Source of the DNA: a virus
Strand: one strand, 5' to 3'
IMG/VR virus record: IMGVR_UViG_3300032893_000221
Location: 1-30,406 of that record
DNA: 30,406 bases
The notes under the pieces were generated by a model. It had not been told where the DNA came from. It saw only the letters and a program-made list of their open reading frames with translations, and did not search any database. Position 1 is the first letter of the stretch, and the number at the start of each line of letters is the position of its first letter. The position numbers and the translations under genes are program-made. Shown one piece after another: positions 24,407-30,406 of this stretch.

Positions 24407-24796
24407 CTAGGCGTGCGCGGCTGCGCCGTTGACGCCCACGAGACCAAAGCGCCCGCGGCCGATGCGTTCCACCGGCGGCTTCTCCTTCTTGAGAAGGCCA
24501 TGCAGTGCCTGGCGCACGCTCCCGGGTTTCGCCCCGAGGCTGCTCGCAATCGAGTTCACGTCATGTTGCCCGGCGCGAATGGCGTCGAGTACGCGGCCTG
24601 ACACGGCGCCGGGCGCCTGACGGCTTTTTGGTGCCGTGCGCGCCTTGTGATGCTTGCGCGAGGGCGTTGCCTTTGCGGGCTGCGAGGGTTTCGGCAGCGC
24701 CGTCAGCGCAGGGCGCTTCTCGATGCGCAGCACTAGGGCAATGCAGTGCTTTGCCTTCATAACCATTGCCGGCTCGTCTTCAAATTCAAAATCCAT
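24407..24796 (-). CDS. Winged-helix DNA-binding protein
   Basis: The protein has 129 residues. The frame is open upstream to 25012, but ATG 24796 is preceded on the minus strand by GGAGGACTCACAA, a clear ribosome site, while the upstream extension would run through the lysozyme start. The C-terminal half (about 68-122) reads GRVLDAIRAGQHDVNSIASS, then GSVRQALHGLLKKEK, then RIGRGRFGLV: helix, helix-turn-helix and a wing, the pattern of a winged-helix domain. The N-terminal half has a short beta piece and a basic Lys/Pro/Ala linker. It is probably a transcription regulator. Its gene is divergent from lysozyme and convergent with the late operon. Confidence 0.75.
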   Translation of the reverse strand: MDFEFEDEPAMVMKAKHCIALVLRIEKRPALTALPKPSQPAKATPSRKHHKARTAPKSRQAPGAVSGRVLDAIRAGQHDVNSIASSLGAKPGSVRQALHGLLKKEKPPVERIGRGRFGLVGVNGAAAHA

Positions 24797-24830
24797 TTGT
24801 GAGTCCTCCAAAGTTGCAGAATGCACGTGA

Positions 24831-24924
24831 ACCATAGAACACCGCGCCCCAACGTTGGCGATAGGGCTTTCGCCCGTCGCCTCAAGGCCTGCGAGTAGGC
24901 CCCCATTCCACGACCATAGAGCAC
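24831..24924. repeat. Duplicated 12-bp motif in divergent intergenic region
   Basis: ACCATAGAACAC (24831-24842) and ACCATAGAGCAC (24913-24924) differ at one base and lie 82 bp apart in the 154-bp region between the winged-helix gene and lysozyme. CACGTG occurs beside both (24824-24829 and 24922-24927). On the minus strand TTGATA (24942-24937) and TATGGT (24918-24913), 18 bases apart, make a plausible promoter reading toward the winged-helix gene. The repeat could be an operator pair. Confidence 0.45.
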
Positions 24925-24950
24925 GTGTCAGCGGCATATCAAGTGGAGCC

Positions 24951-25415
24951 ATGCAGATCTCGCCCAATGGCATCGCCCTAATCCGAAGTTTCGAAGGCTG
25001 CCGTCTCACCATCTACAAAGACCAGGGTGGGGCCGACACTATTGGTATTGGCCATCTCCTGACGCCCCTCGAGAAGGCGACGGACCGCTTTGCCGACGGC
25101 ATCACGCAAGAAGAGGCGGACGCGCTGCTACGGGCGGACCTCGCATGGGTCGAAGGACAGATTGCGAAGCTCGTGAAAGTCGACCTATCGCAAAACGAAT
25201 ACGACGCCCTCGTGTCGCTCTGTTTCAACTGCGGCGATGGGCCACTCGTGGGGACCCTTGGCAAGTTGCTCAATGTGGGGCGGAAGGACCGGGTGCCGTT
25301 CGAGATGACTCGATGGTGCCATGGGGCTGGCGGGGTCATTCTGCCGGTGCTCGTGAGGCGGAGGGCGGCGGAGGCGAAGCTTTGGGAAACGCCGGATTCG
25401 CCTGCAGTGGCTTAG
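24951..25415 (+). CDS. Endolysin, T4-type lysozyme (GH24)
   Basis: The protein has 154 residues from ATG 24951, preceded by GTGGAGCC; upstream in-frame codons overlap the divergent gene's promoter region. The catalytic signature of phage muramidases is intact: E15 in FEGCR, D24 after eight residues (YKD) and T30 after five more, in TIGIGH. The later section NEYDALVSLCFNCGDGPLVG is the conserved helix-and-loop of the family. It cleaves the glycan of peptidoglycan. No signal peptide is visible, so a holin would be needed for release. The gene is separated from the other lysis genes by a terminator and a regulator gene. Its stop overlaps, tail to tail, the stop of the minus-strand gene at 25412. 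Confidence 0.92.
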   Translation: MQISPNGIALIRSFEGCRLTIYKDQGGADTIGIGHLLTPLEKATDRFADGITQEEADALLRADLAWVEGQIAKLVKVDLSQNEYDALVSLCFNCGDGPLVGTLGKLLNVGRKDRVPFEMTRWCHGAGGVILPVLVRRRAAEAKLWETPDSPAVA

Positions 25416-25588
25416 GCCCTAGCAAGTGTGGAAGCTACGATTTGTGTGACATCTCCTCCGCCTCGCGTAGGACAGCCTCCGCCCGCCCCCCAGCACTGCT
25501 TTAGGCGCCACCCCTTGAAGCCAAAGCACCACCACTGCAGATACCGCCCCTTCCCGCGCTCCTTGCCTTCGCGCACGATGTAGGTCAC
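25412..25588 (-). CDS. Small Trp/Cys-containing hypothetical protein
   Basis: The protein has 58 residues. GTG 25588 follows AAGGAGAAGAAGAC on the minus strand and overlaps the stop of the preceding gene by 4 bases, which fixes the start. The sequence opens VTYIVREGKERGKGRYLQWW and is rich in Gly, Trp and Cys. It is not a known family to me; the YIVREG...GRYL start resembles the neighbouring 71-residue protein's GDYLVG region in style. It is the last cistron of the minus-strand operon, and its TAA overlaps the lysozyme TAG. Confidence 0.55.
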   Translation of the reverse strand: MTYIVREGKERGKGRYLQWWCFGFKGWRLKQCWGAGGGCPTRGGGDVTQIVASTLARA

Positions 25589-25800
25589 GTCTTCTTCTCC
25601 TTCCGAATCAGACGCACGACGCGGCCGCCCATGATCAGCTGCGCCCACGCGCGCGCGTCTGTCTCATTGCGAAAACGGCGGGCCTGGCATCTAGATGGCG
25701 AGAAGATGTACGCGACGTCATGCCTGCGGCAGCAATTCGCATCCCCAACCAAGTAATCGCCGTGCCGCATGACGACCCACCCGGTGATGACACTGCTCAC
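25585..25800 (-). CDS. Small hypothetical protein
   Basis: The protein has 71 residues from GTG 25800, with AGGGGGAGAC directly before the start. The body (GDYLVGDANCC, VAYIFSPSRCQARRFRNETDA, MGGRVVRLIRK) has the look of a small phage protein with a beta hairpin, an acidic helix and a final GGxVVRxxRK strand. Function is unknown. It overlaps both neighbours by 4 bases. An internal ATG (residue 11) is a possible alternative start. Confidence 0.6.
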   Translation of the reverse strand: MSSVITGWVVMRHGDYLVGDANCCRRHDVAYIFSPSRCQARRFRNETDARAWAQLIMGGRVVRLIRKEKKT

Positions 25801-26041
25801 GTCTCCCCCTCACTCTTCTCATCGAGCATCCGGAGCACGCGATTGAGAGCGCAGACCCAGCCGTCGACGTCGGGCACTCATCGCGCTCCCACCGCAGCTT
25901 CTCCAACTCTCCGGCATCTCCGGATGGTTGCGCCTCGCGTTCGGCTAGGAGACGAATTACGCGGCCAATTATCGGCTCCTCGCTGTTGAATTGAGCGAGG
26001 TAGTCGGCCCGAATGCGCGCGAAGGAGTCGGGGGCGGTCAT
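25797..26041 (-). pseudogene. Frameshifted or split small gene in minus operon
   Basis: From ATG 26041 the protein runs MTAPDSFARIRADYL to ELEKLRWERDE and then continues in an unlikely frame that reads far into the next gene. In the -1 register from about 25877 the reading VPDVDGWVCALNRVLRMLDE to SEGET ends at TGA 25799-25797, which forms a GTGA overlap with the next start at 25800. Joined, this would be about 81 residues with a helix-rich C-terminus. Both ends keep the operon's 4-base overlaps, so a single-base loss or sequence error is the likely cause. A separate 26-residue ORF starting GTG 25877 is the alternative. No slippery site is evident at the junction. Confidence 0.55.
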
Positions 26042-26415
26042 GGCCAATCTTCCGTCGCAACTTGCCCGATGCGATGCCCGCACGCTGCGTATCGACAACG
26101 GCCCACAACCTTCGATGGTTCCGTATTCGCGCCGCACACGTGGCACTTGCCAGCGGCGATATCTGCGTCCGCCTTGGCAATCACGCCGTCTATTGTGCGC
26201 TCCCATTCCTCTTTCTCTTCCTTCGTCAGAAGAGATTGCTTGGGGCATATTGTCGACGCGAGCCCCCTTCCAACATCTAGGCATGGCCACCGATAGGGAC
26301 CCGGTGCAGAGTCGTCGCGCACCGAAAGATATGGCACTCCAGCTTCACATGTATCGTGCTGAATGCCGTTGAAGTGGCGGCATTGCTCGCGAAATTGGCC
26401 GAGATACCTGGTCAT
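26038..26415 (-). CDS. Cysteine-rich, possible zinc-binding protein
   Basis: The protein has 125 residues, with ATGA overlap at both ends. The N-terminal half has scattered Cys and His (QCRHFNGIQHDTCEAG, PCLDVGRG, ICPKQ) and a central charged helix (LTKEEKEEWERTIDGVI). The C-terminal part has CHVCG, then RCRYAACGHRIG, a four-cysteine arrangement that would suit a zinc knuckle. It is unknown otherwise. Small zinc-binding proteins are common in phage early operons and often bind nucleic acid, but nothing here proves it. Confidence 0.65.
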   Translation of the reverse strand: MTRYLGQFREQCRHFNGIQHDTCEAGVPYLSVRDDSAPGPYRWPCLDVGRGLASTICPKQSLLTKEEKEEWERTIDGVIAKADADIAAGKCHVCGANTEPSKVVGRCRYAACGHRIGQVATEDWP

Positions 26416-26753
26416 GGCCTTCCCGTTTCCGCGGTTGCGCTTCGCTCTCCCACCAGCCGCCTTACCTTCTCAAGAATCGTCCCACCCTCCACGCCCGCGA
26501 GCGCCGCGTCGATTGCGGCGAGACCGGCCGACATCGCGTCGCGCTGTTCACGGAGGATGCGAGCGTTATCCTTCAAGACACGGTATTCGGCCACCAGGGC
26601 CTCGACATGCCGAACGACGTGCTTGGGGCTGTCCAACTGCAGGCAATGAACCGCCGAGGCAATGTACGTAATGGCTTCCACAAAGTCGGAGTGGTCGACG
26701 TCGACGTCATGGGATACTGGAGTCATTCGCTGAAAGAGCCGCGCAAGCATCAC
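26412..26753 (-). CDS. Small helical hypothetical protein
   Basis: The protein has 113 residues from GTG 26753, which overlaps the upstream stop as GTGA (an ATG follows directly at 26750). The protein is a long, mostly helical chain (DSPKHVVRHVEALVAEYRVL, ILREQRDAMSAGLAAIDAAL, LEKVRRLVGE) that could form coiled coils. No motif is recognised. Position immediately downstream of the recombinase-like gene suggests a DNA metabolism accessory, but this is weak. Confidence 0.6.
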   Translation of the reverse strand: MMLARLFQRMTPVSHDVDVDHSDFVEAITYIASAVHCLQLDSPKHVVRHVEALVAEYRVLKDNARILREQRDAMSAGLAAIDAALAGVEGGTILEKVRRLVGERSATAETGRP

Positions 26754-27568
26754 GCTTGCCCTTTGCCCGTGAGTGACTTGTCCAGCTCCTTCGCTTTCGC
26801 GGCCGTGTCATCGGGCTCGGGAAACGCATCGTCGATGGTGATGTTCTTGGAGGTGATGGCGGTCCCCAGGCCAATAAGGACTTCCAGTTCCTCGAGACCC
26901 ACGTCCTGGATGCCCTTCACGTTGAGCCGCGCCCAAATCCGCTCCACTGGTACGCCTATTTTCTGCAGGCGCCCCACCACATCTTGGCGGCGTGCCGCGA
27001 GCGTCTTCGCGTCACCCACGGCGACCTGTTTCACTTTCGCGAAAAGCTCGTCCACTAGGGCCCTCGGGACCACCTGAAAGACGGCGTTCCGCCGGGCGAT
27101 TGCCGCCGCGGCCGCCCCCGTCGTCGCAATCATGTCGTCGCCAAACCGGTTCCCCTTTTTCCCGGTGATGCGCCGTTTTACCTCGATGACCACGCGGACG
27201 TTGTTCTCCATGTCCCACGCCACGCCCTGGGCAGAGATGAACTTTTCCTCAGCGTCCAGGACTCGAGAAGCGACGTGCATGTTCTTGAACGTCGACTGGA
27301 TGATTTCGGAGAACCGCACCGAGGGCCCCGTGATGATTTTCCCATCGCGCGGTACTCCGTACATGCATGATGCCGCCACCTCTTGGTTCAACGTGGCCAG
27401 CGTCAAGGCCTCTTGCTGAAACTGCTTTACCGAGCGTCGAAACCGATGGGCGACCTCCATCTGAGACATAAGCTCGCTTTTATTGAGCGTCGCGATGGCC
27501 TCGCTATCGCCGTGGTAAATCTCGATTTCGCCCTCGATGGGTTCGTCGCTCGCGGTCTGCACACTCAT
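26750..27568 (-). CDS. Probable single-strand annealing/recombination protein
   Basis: The protein has 272 residues; ATG 27568 is preceded by AGGA eight bases upstream. It lies directly downstream of a RecE-like exonuclease, the place where phages encode a RecT/Red-beta/ERF-type annealing partner. Features include RFRRSVKQFQQEALTLATLN, a central PRDGKIITGPSVRFSEIIQS region, then a GKKGNRFGDDMIATTGAAAAAIARRNAVFQVVP section with a glycine/alanine hinge, and a C-terminal helical part with an acidic end. I do not recognise a direct RecT or Red-beta signature, so the annealing role is inferred from gene pairing. The protein is a common phage early-operon family without a firm name. Confidence 0.5.
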   Translation of the reverse strand: MSVQTASDEPIEGEIEIYHGDSEAIATLNKSELMSQMEVAHRFRRSVKQFQQEALTLATLNQEVAASCMYGVPRDGKIITGPSVRFSEIIQSTFKNMHVASRVLDAEEKFISAQGVAWDMENNVRVVIEVKRRITGKKGNRFGDDMIATTGAAAAAIARRNAVFQVVPRALVDELFAKVKQVAVGDAKTLAARRQDVVGRLQKIGVPVERIWARLNVKGIQDVGLEELEVLIGLGTAITSKNITIDDAFPEPDDTAAKAKELDKSLTGKGQA

Positions 27569-27581
27569 GGGTAATTCCTAT

Positions 27582-28424
27582 TCATGCCGCCCATGGCGGA
27601 AGGCTGACGGTAGTTATGGTCATCGGATATCCGGGGAATGTGTCCGCCGTAATGCAGTAATCGAGCTCGGCCATCGCGGCGGATATGGCCTCACGCCCTC
27701 GCACGGTCGCCTCGAGGTCCAGCGTGTAGACTGCAATCAAATAAGGCGGCGTCCGCTCGATAACGACGAAGACGAAGTGCTCTATCGGGTGACCGCACGC
27801 CGCAAACCCGTCGCCGTAGAAAGCCCGTTGCCGGTGGTATCCGAACTTGGCAACGGAGCGCGCGAACGCCTCGGGTCTCGCATCCTCCGTGGTCTTCAGG
27901 TCCACCAGCATTCGGCGGGACTCGACGTAGTAGTCACCCCGTGCCTTGCAGCGAAGGCCCGTGCTCTCGTGGCGCCAAAGTGCCGTGACCTCCGAGGCGC
28001 CCCCCTTGAGCATCTCCGAGGCGAGCGGGTGCGCCCGAATGGCGCCGGACATTCCCAAGAGGTGGGCAGCGTCGGTAGCGCTCAAGAGGCGCTTGCCATC
28101 GTTCGAGGCCCGCCAAGCATCGCGCGCTGCACGGTTATCCGTCTTTCGGCAATCCCCGAATTTGGGTTCGACGACGTACGTCCGCGCGAACACTTCCGGT
28201 TCCAAGATGGCGCAATGTGTTGCGGTGCCGAACTCGAGAGTTGATGTCGATTCCTCTTCCACGCCATTCGTCCAAGCGCGATAGAGCTGCGGGGCCCGTG
28301 AGAACTTTTCGAGCGCCGTTCGGCTGATGATGCCCAACGCCCGCTCATGATAAACCTCTGCAGGCAGCCCATAGTGGAGCCCATCGGGAAGGTCCGATAG
28401 CCGGACCGGATTCGCTGTGGTCAC
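27582..28424 (-). CDS. RecE-like PD-(D/E)XK exonuclease
   Basis: The protein has 280 residues. GTG 28424 gives a 4-base GTGA overlap with the upstream stop and has GGGAG eight bases before it; a more upstream GTG at 28439 is possible. The nuclease core is visible: FGTATHCAILEP (H70), GLRCKARGDYY (D164), MLVDLKTTE (D175, K177) and FGYHRQRAFYGDG (Y196, Q199), matching the order H, D, D-x-K, Y/Q of exodeoxyribonuclease VIII-type and lambda-exo-like enzymes. It resects double-strand ends to give 3' single strands for annealing. The protein next to it (26750-27568) is its probable partner. Confidence 0.85.
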   Translation of the reverse strand: MTTANPVRLSDLPDGLHYGLPAEVYHERALGIISRTALEKFSRAPQLYRAWTNGVEEESTSTLEFGTATHCAILEPEVFARTYVVEPKFGDCRKTDNRAARDAWRASNDGKRLLSATDAAHLLGMSGAIRAHPLASEMLKGGASEVTALWRHESTGLRCKARGDYYVESRRMLVDLKTTEDARPEAFARSVAKFGYHRQRAFYGDGFAACGHPIEHFVFVVIERTPPYLIAVYTLDLEATVRGREAISAAMAELDYCITADTFPGYPMTITTVSLPPWAA

Positions 28425-28702
28425 TCCGCAATCTCCCACTGGTTCGATGAATACGTCCCATCCCCGAGATGCTTCGCGGAGAGCATCGGCGCGCGCCAGA
28501 GCCGCACGACACCGTCAATCTTCTCCTTGCGGTAAACCCATCGGTCACCGTCGCAGCTATATGTGAATTGTGGAGCCGGGGCGGGCGGGGCCATGAAGGC
28601 ATGGACTTCGCTCATCACCCGTCGGATCGCCTGGCCGTAGTGACTGTCTCCTTCGGTGTCCGAGAGTTCCGCGCAGAGAGCGAGCGCTTCAGTGAGCATC
28701 AT
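28421..28702 (-). CDS. Small hypothetical protein
   Basis: The protein has 93 residues, with ATG 28702 in ATGA overlap with the upstream cistron and GTGA overlap with the exonuclease. An N-terminal helical half (LTEALALCAELSDTEG, IRRVMSEVHAFM) is followed by a proline-rich break and a beta part (FTYSCDGDRWVYRKEKI, RLWRAPMLSAKHLG). No family is recognised. It is the second cistron of the operon, likely co-expressed with the recombination genes. Confidence 0.55.
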   Translation of the reverse strand: MMLTEALALCAELSDTEGDSHYGQAIRRVMSEVHAFMAPPAPAPQFTYSCDGDRWVYRKEKIDGVVRLWRAPMLSAKHLGDGTYSSNQWEIAE

Positions 28703-29151
28703 TCTGCCGCCCCCCTCTCGTGCTCACCCATCTCGCGGACGGTTGCCCGTATCGCTTCCTCGGCGTTCGCTTCGCTGGCATCAGCGGCGGCGCGCATCGC
28801 CTTCACTTCGGTCGCCATTGAGGCGAGCAATTTGAGATTCGCTGCGACCAACACATCAAAGCGGCTCTTTGCCTGCATAGCCGTGTTGCCAACGACACAC
28901 GACCAACGCTCTGCAAAGTCATCCAATTCTTCGAGGTGCCTCTCGACGAGGCGCTTGGCGTCGTCCGCAAGAAAGCCCTCCTGCATCGCGCGGTCGGAAA
29001 GCGCCCGCCACTCCTCGCGCTCGCTAAGCACGTCCTCCGCAGCATGCCGACTGGCGCTGCCCACGTCCTCTCCCGCGTCGAGGTGGCGCGCAAGTGCGTC
29101 ACGGTATGTCGCTACGTCGAGGGGCACATCGCTGGCAGGGATCGGCGGCAT
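28699..29151 (-). CDS. Coiled-coil hypothetical protein, first gene of minus operon
   Basis: The protein has 150 residues. ATG 29151 is preceded on the minus strand by AAGGAG six bases away, an excellent start, and a stable hairpin lies just upstream of it. The chain is almost all helix with acidic character (EREEWRALSDRAMQ, RLVERHLEELDDF, ASEANAEEAIRATVREMG). No catalytic motif is visible. As the first gene after the divergent promoter region it is expressed early. Function is unknown. Confidence 0.6.
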   Translation of the reverse strand: MPPIPASDVPLDVATYRDALARHLDAGEDVGSASRHAAEDVLSEREEWRALSDRAMQEGFLADDAKRLVERHLEELDDFAERWSCVVGNTAMQAKSRFDVLVAANLKLLASMATEVKAMRAAADASEANAEEAIRATVREMGEHERGAAE

Positions 29152-29162
29152 GGCACTCCTTG

Positions 29163-29183
29163 GCGAGGGGGTTGCTCCCTCGC
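29163..29183 (-). promoter_or_regulatory. 5' UTR hairpin upstream of first minus-operon gene
   Basis: GCGAGGG (29163-29169) and CCCTCGC (29177-29183) form a perfect 7-bp stem with a 7-base loop, ending seven bases before the AAGGAG ribosome site of the gene starting at 29151. No T-run follows in either direction, so it is not a terminator. It could stabilise the message or affect translation start. Confidence 0.45.
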
Positions 29184-29198
29184 GGCATCACTGTTGTG

Positions 29199-29265
29199 CT
29201 GTCATTCGACAGGCGCGTCAAGCCAAAAGTGTTCACTTGACAGCCCAGCCATTGTGCTCCACCAT
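29199..29265. promoter_or_regulatory. Candidate divergent promoter/operator region
   Basis: Inverted repeats cluster here: CTGTCATTCGACAG (29199-29212), GTCAAG/CTTGAC (29217-29222 with 29236-29241), and AAGTGTTCACTT (29227-29238). TTGACA at 29237-29242 is a consensus -35 for + transcription with a weak CACCAT (29260-29265) 17 bases on; TTGACG on the minus strand (29221-29216) is the candidate -35 for the divergent operon. The repeats overlap both -35 elements, as expected for repressor sites. Confidence 0.45.
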
Positions 29266-29563
29266 GACGATTATGTCGTACCCGAATGAGGGCGTCCGAT
29301 TGTTTCGCGAGGCCCTGGAACGCCGTGGCGAGCGGCCGGCCGATGCCGCGCGCGCCCTCAAGGTAGACGATGGCACGATGAGCAACTGGACGTCGGGCAG
29401 ACGCAAGCCGGGCCGATTTTATGCGGGCCGCATCTGCGAGATGTACGGCACTCCGACAATGGCCTGGGATGAGCCGTGCCGAGCCCCAGACCCCGCGCCC
29501 TCATCCCCGCGCATCACGGACACCGAGCGGCAAATCCCTGCAGTGAAAGCCACCGGGAGCTGA
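29264..29563 (+). CDS. Cro/CI-type HTH repressor
   Basis: The protein has 99 residues from ATG 29264, or 96 from ATG 29273; neither has a strong ribosome site. Residues about 10-60 are a helix-turn-helix of the XRE/Cro class: GVRLFREALERRGERPADA, then a turn and recognition helix LKVDDGTMSNWTSGRRKP, then YAGRICEMYG. The C-terminal 35 residues are polar and Pro-rich with no peptidase domain, so it is shorter than CI with an autocleavage domain and may act as Cro or a short repressor. It is divergent from the recombination operon across the repeat-rich region. If transcription starts near 29273, translation could be leaderless, as for lambda cI. Confidence 0.75.
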   Translation: MTIMSYPNEGVRLFREALERRGERPADAARALKVDDGTMSNWTSGRRKPGRFYAGRICEMYGTPTMAWDEPCRAPDPAPSSPRITDTERQIPAVKATGS

Positions 29564-29670
29564 CGATAAGCACGTCGCCACGCGTAAGCGTGCAGCGGCC
29601 ACGTGCAGTCTGCAACGTTCCGCCTTTATCGATGTACGCGTCTAGGCGCTGCGACCGAAACGGAGATTCA
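29564..29670. other. Non-coding gap between repressor and repeat-protein gene
   Basis: These 107 bases contain a short hairpin CACGC-GTAA-GCGTG (29579-29592) without a following T-run. The GGAG ribosome site of the next gene lies at 29662-29665. No convincing promoter or operator is seen. Confidence 0.4.
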
Positions 29671-30406
29671 GTGAATACCGAGAACGCGATGGATCAAGAA
29701 AATACCAAGGCGCGAATCATCGAAGAGCGGCTCGCGCGGCTCGCGGAGCTGCAGTTGCTGCATGGTAAGCACAAAAAGCAGACGCCAGAGAACGCGGCGA
29801 AAATGTGTGCCATGGAAGCGGCGGCGTACATTGCAGGCGAGCCGTGGTCCGATCATCCGCAATGCGTGTGCCCGGTGATTGCGAGCTTTATGCGCAATTG
29901 GAACGATGGGATTTTGAGCGATGAGGACCGGACACGTCTTCTCCGTCCGCTCATCCCGCTCACGATTGGGACGCGGGGCGATGATGCGCTGCTCCTGCGC
30001 CGCATGTGGCTCATCATCGATTGGGATATCCGGACGCGGACATCTGCGATGTTGCGCCTTGCGGGCCTTGTGTCGGAGGCATCAGCCTTAGAGGGCCTCT
30101 CCGAGATCCGCTCGCAAGCTGACTTGAAGACGGCTCGTGAGGCTGCGCAGACGGCACAAAAATCTGCGGATGCCGCGAGGGCTGCCGCGAGGGCTGCCGC
30201 GAGGGCTGCCGCGAGGGATGCCGCGAGGGATGCCGCGTGGGATGCCGCGTGGGATGCCGCGAGGGCTGCCGCGTGGGATGCCGCGAGGGCTGCCGCGAGG
30301 GATGCCGCGTGGGATGCCGCGAGGGATGCCGCGTGGGATGCCGCGAGGGATGCCGCGAGGGATGCCGCGTGGGATGCCGCGAGGGCTGTCGCGAGGGATG
30401 CCGCGT
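29671..30406 (+). CDS. DAAR/DAAW repeat protein, incomplete at window end
   Basis: GTG 29671 is preceded by GGAG with a five-base gap. At least 245 residues are visible; the gene leaves the window. Residues about 10-40 are a helical leader, and 40-135 form a globular part with [20 protein letters not shown], then [21 protein letters not shown] and [16 protein letters not shown], a pattern seen in a family of phage and actinobacterial proteins of unknown function that end in alanine-rich repeats. From about residue 167 the protein is a chain of tetrapeptides DAAR, AAAR and DAAW, about 20 copies to the end. Such repeats would form a long alpha helix with a stripe of Arg/Trp. No function is claimed. 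Confidence 0.7.
   Translation, partial: MNTENAMDQENTKARIIEERLARLAELQLLHGKHKKQTPENAAKMCAMEAAAYIAGEPWSDHPQCVCPVIASFMRNWNDGILSDEDRTRLLRPLIPLTIGTRGDDALLLRRMWLIIDWDIRTRTSAMLRLAGLVSEASALEGLSEIRSQADLKTAREAAQTAQKSADAARAAARAAARAAARDAARDAAWDAAWDAARAAAWDAARAAARDAAWDAARDAAWDAARDAARDAAWDAARAVARDAA
30169..30406 (+). repeat. Tandem 12-bp coding repeat array (19 full units plus part)
   Basis: Nineteen complete 12-bp units and ten bases of a twentieth run to the window edge. The unit is G(A/C)TGCCGCG(A/T)GG. Only the second base (Asp or Ala) and the tenth base (Arg or Trp) vary, apart from one C to T at the fifth base of the unit 30385-30396 (Ala to Val). Units with TGG occur at 30229, 30241, 30265, 30301, 30325 and 30361. 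The absence of silent changes suggests recent expansion or gene conversion. Confidence 0.95.

Noticed and set aside
24254-24601. 115-residue + frame across the terminator
   Set aside because: It runs through the late terminator and is antisense to the winged-helix gene.
25718-25796. C-terminal extension of the gene at 26041 in the unshifted frame
   Set aside because: Cys/Arg-rich shadow overlapping the next gene; the -1 reading gives the GTGA overlap seen elsewhere in the operon.
28469-29263. Long upstream extension of the repressor frame
   Set aside because: Antisense to two cistrons of the minus operon; the HTH similarity starts only at 29264.
30169-30406. 12-bp repeats as a CRISPR array
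   Set aside because: Units are contiguous, in frame and without spacers; they are coding repeats.

Overview
The window reads as about 30 kb of a high-GC, tailed, contractile-tail bacteriophage (myovirus), either a free phage genome or a prophage segment. The evidence is a continuous run of head, tail, baseplate, fibre and lysis genes on the + strand, followed by a tightly overlapped minus-strand recombination operon and a small Cro/CI-type regulator. The morphogenesis block follows the Mu-like order: terminase, Mu gp29-like portal, protease/scaffold, gpT-like capsid, gp36-like connector, sheath, tube, chaperones, tape measure, then baseplate genes 43 to 48. No transposase, integrase, tRNA, rRNA or CRISPR array is visible. 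The host cannot be named from sequence alone. The high GC content and frequent GTG starts fit a GC-rich bacterium.

Layout. 66-3826: terminase small and large subunits and portal. 3826-7637: S49-type protease carrying an in-frame scaffold with its own start, a decoration-like protein, a free-standing HNH-type endonuclease that looks inserted, and the major capsid protein. 7653-9717: head-tail joining proteins. 9756-12569: sheath, tube, a strongly structured gap, and two tail-assembly chaperone frames joined by a complete -1 frameshift cassette (A AAA AAA, 7-nt spacer, 8-bp stem). 12605-19145: tape measure, baseplate hub/spike, gp25-like wedge, baseplate J and tail protein I. 19149-22668: three receptor-binding or fibre-type proteins (Asp-box propeller, LamG lectin, repeat-containing fibre) and a small protein. 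22672-24296: lysis-type membrane proteins and an HExxE metallopeptidase, closed by a strong intrinsic terminator at 24364-24401.

24407-25415 holds a minus-strand winged-helix protein and a divergent T4-type lysozyme separated by an intergenic region with a duplicated 12-bp motif. 25412-29151 is a minus-strand operon of nine cistrons. All but one of its junctions are 4-base start/stop overlaps (ATGA or GTGA). It encodes a RecE-like PD-(D/E)XK exonuclease and, next to it, a protein in the position of a single-strand annealing recombinase. One cistron (25797-26041) appears frameshifted. At 29152-29263 the operon diverges from a Cro/CI-type repressor gene across a region rich in inverted repeats. 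The window ends inside a gene with a conserved-looking N-terminal domain and about 20 nearly identical 12-bp units encoding [12 protein letters not shown] tetrapeptides.

The most notable items are the DAAR/DAAW repeat protein, the frameshift cassette, a beta-domain shared by the connector and the tail sheath, the structured 80-nt element before the chaperones, a membrane protein with an internal lipoprotein start, and the single broken link in an otherwise perfectly overlapped operon.
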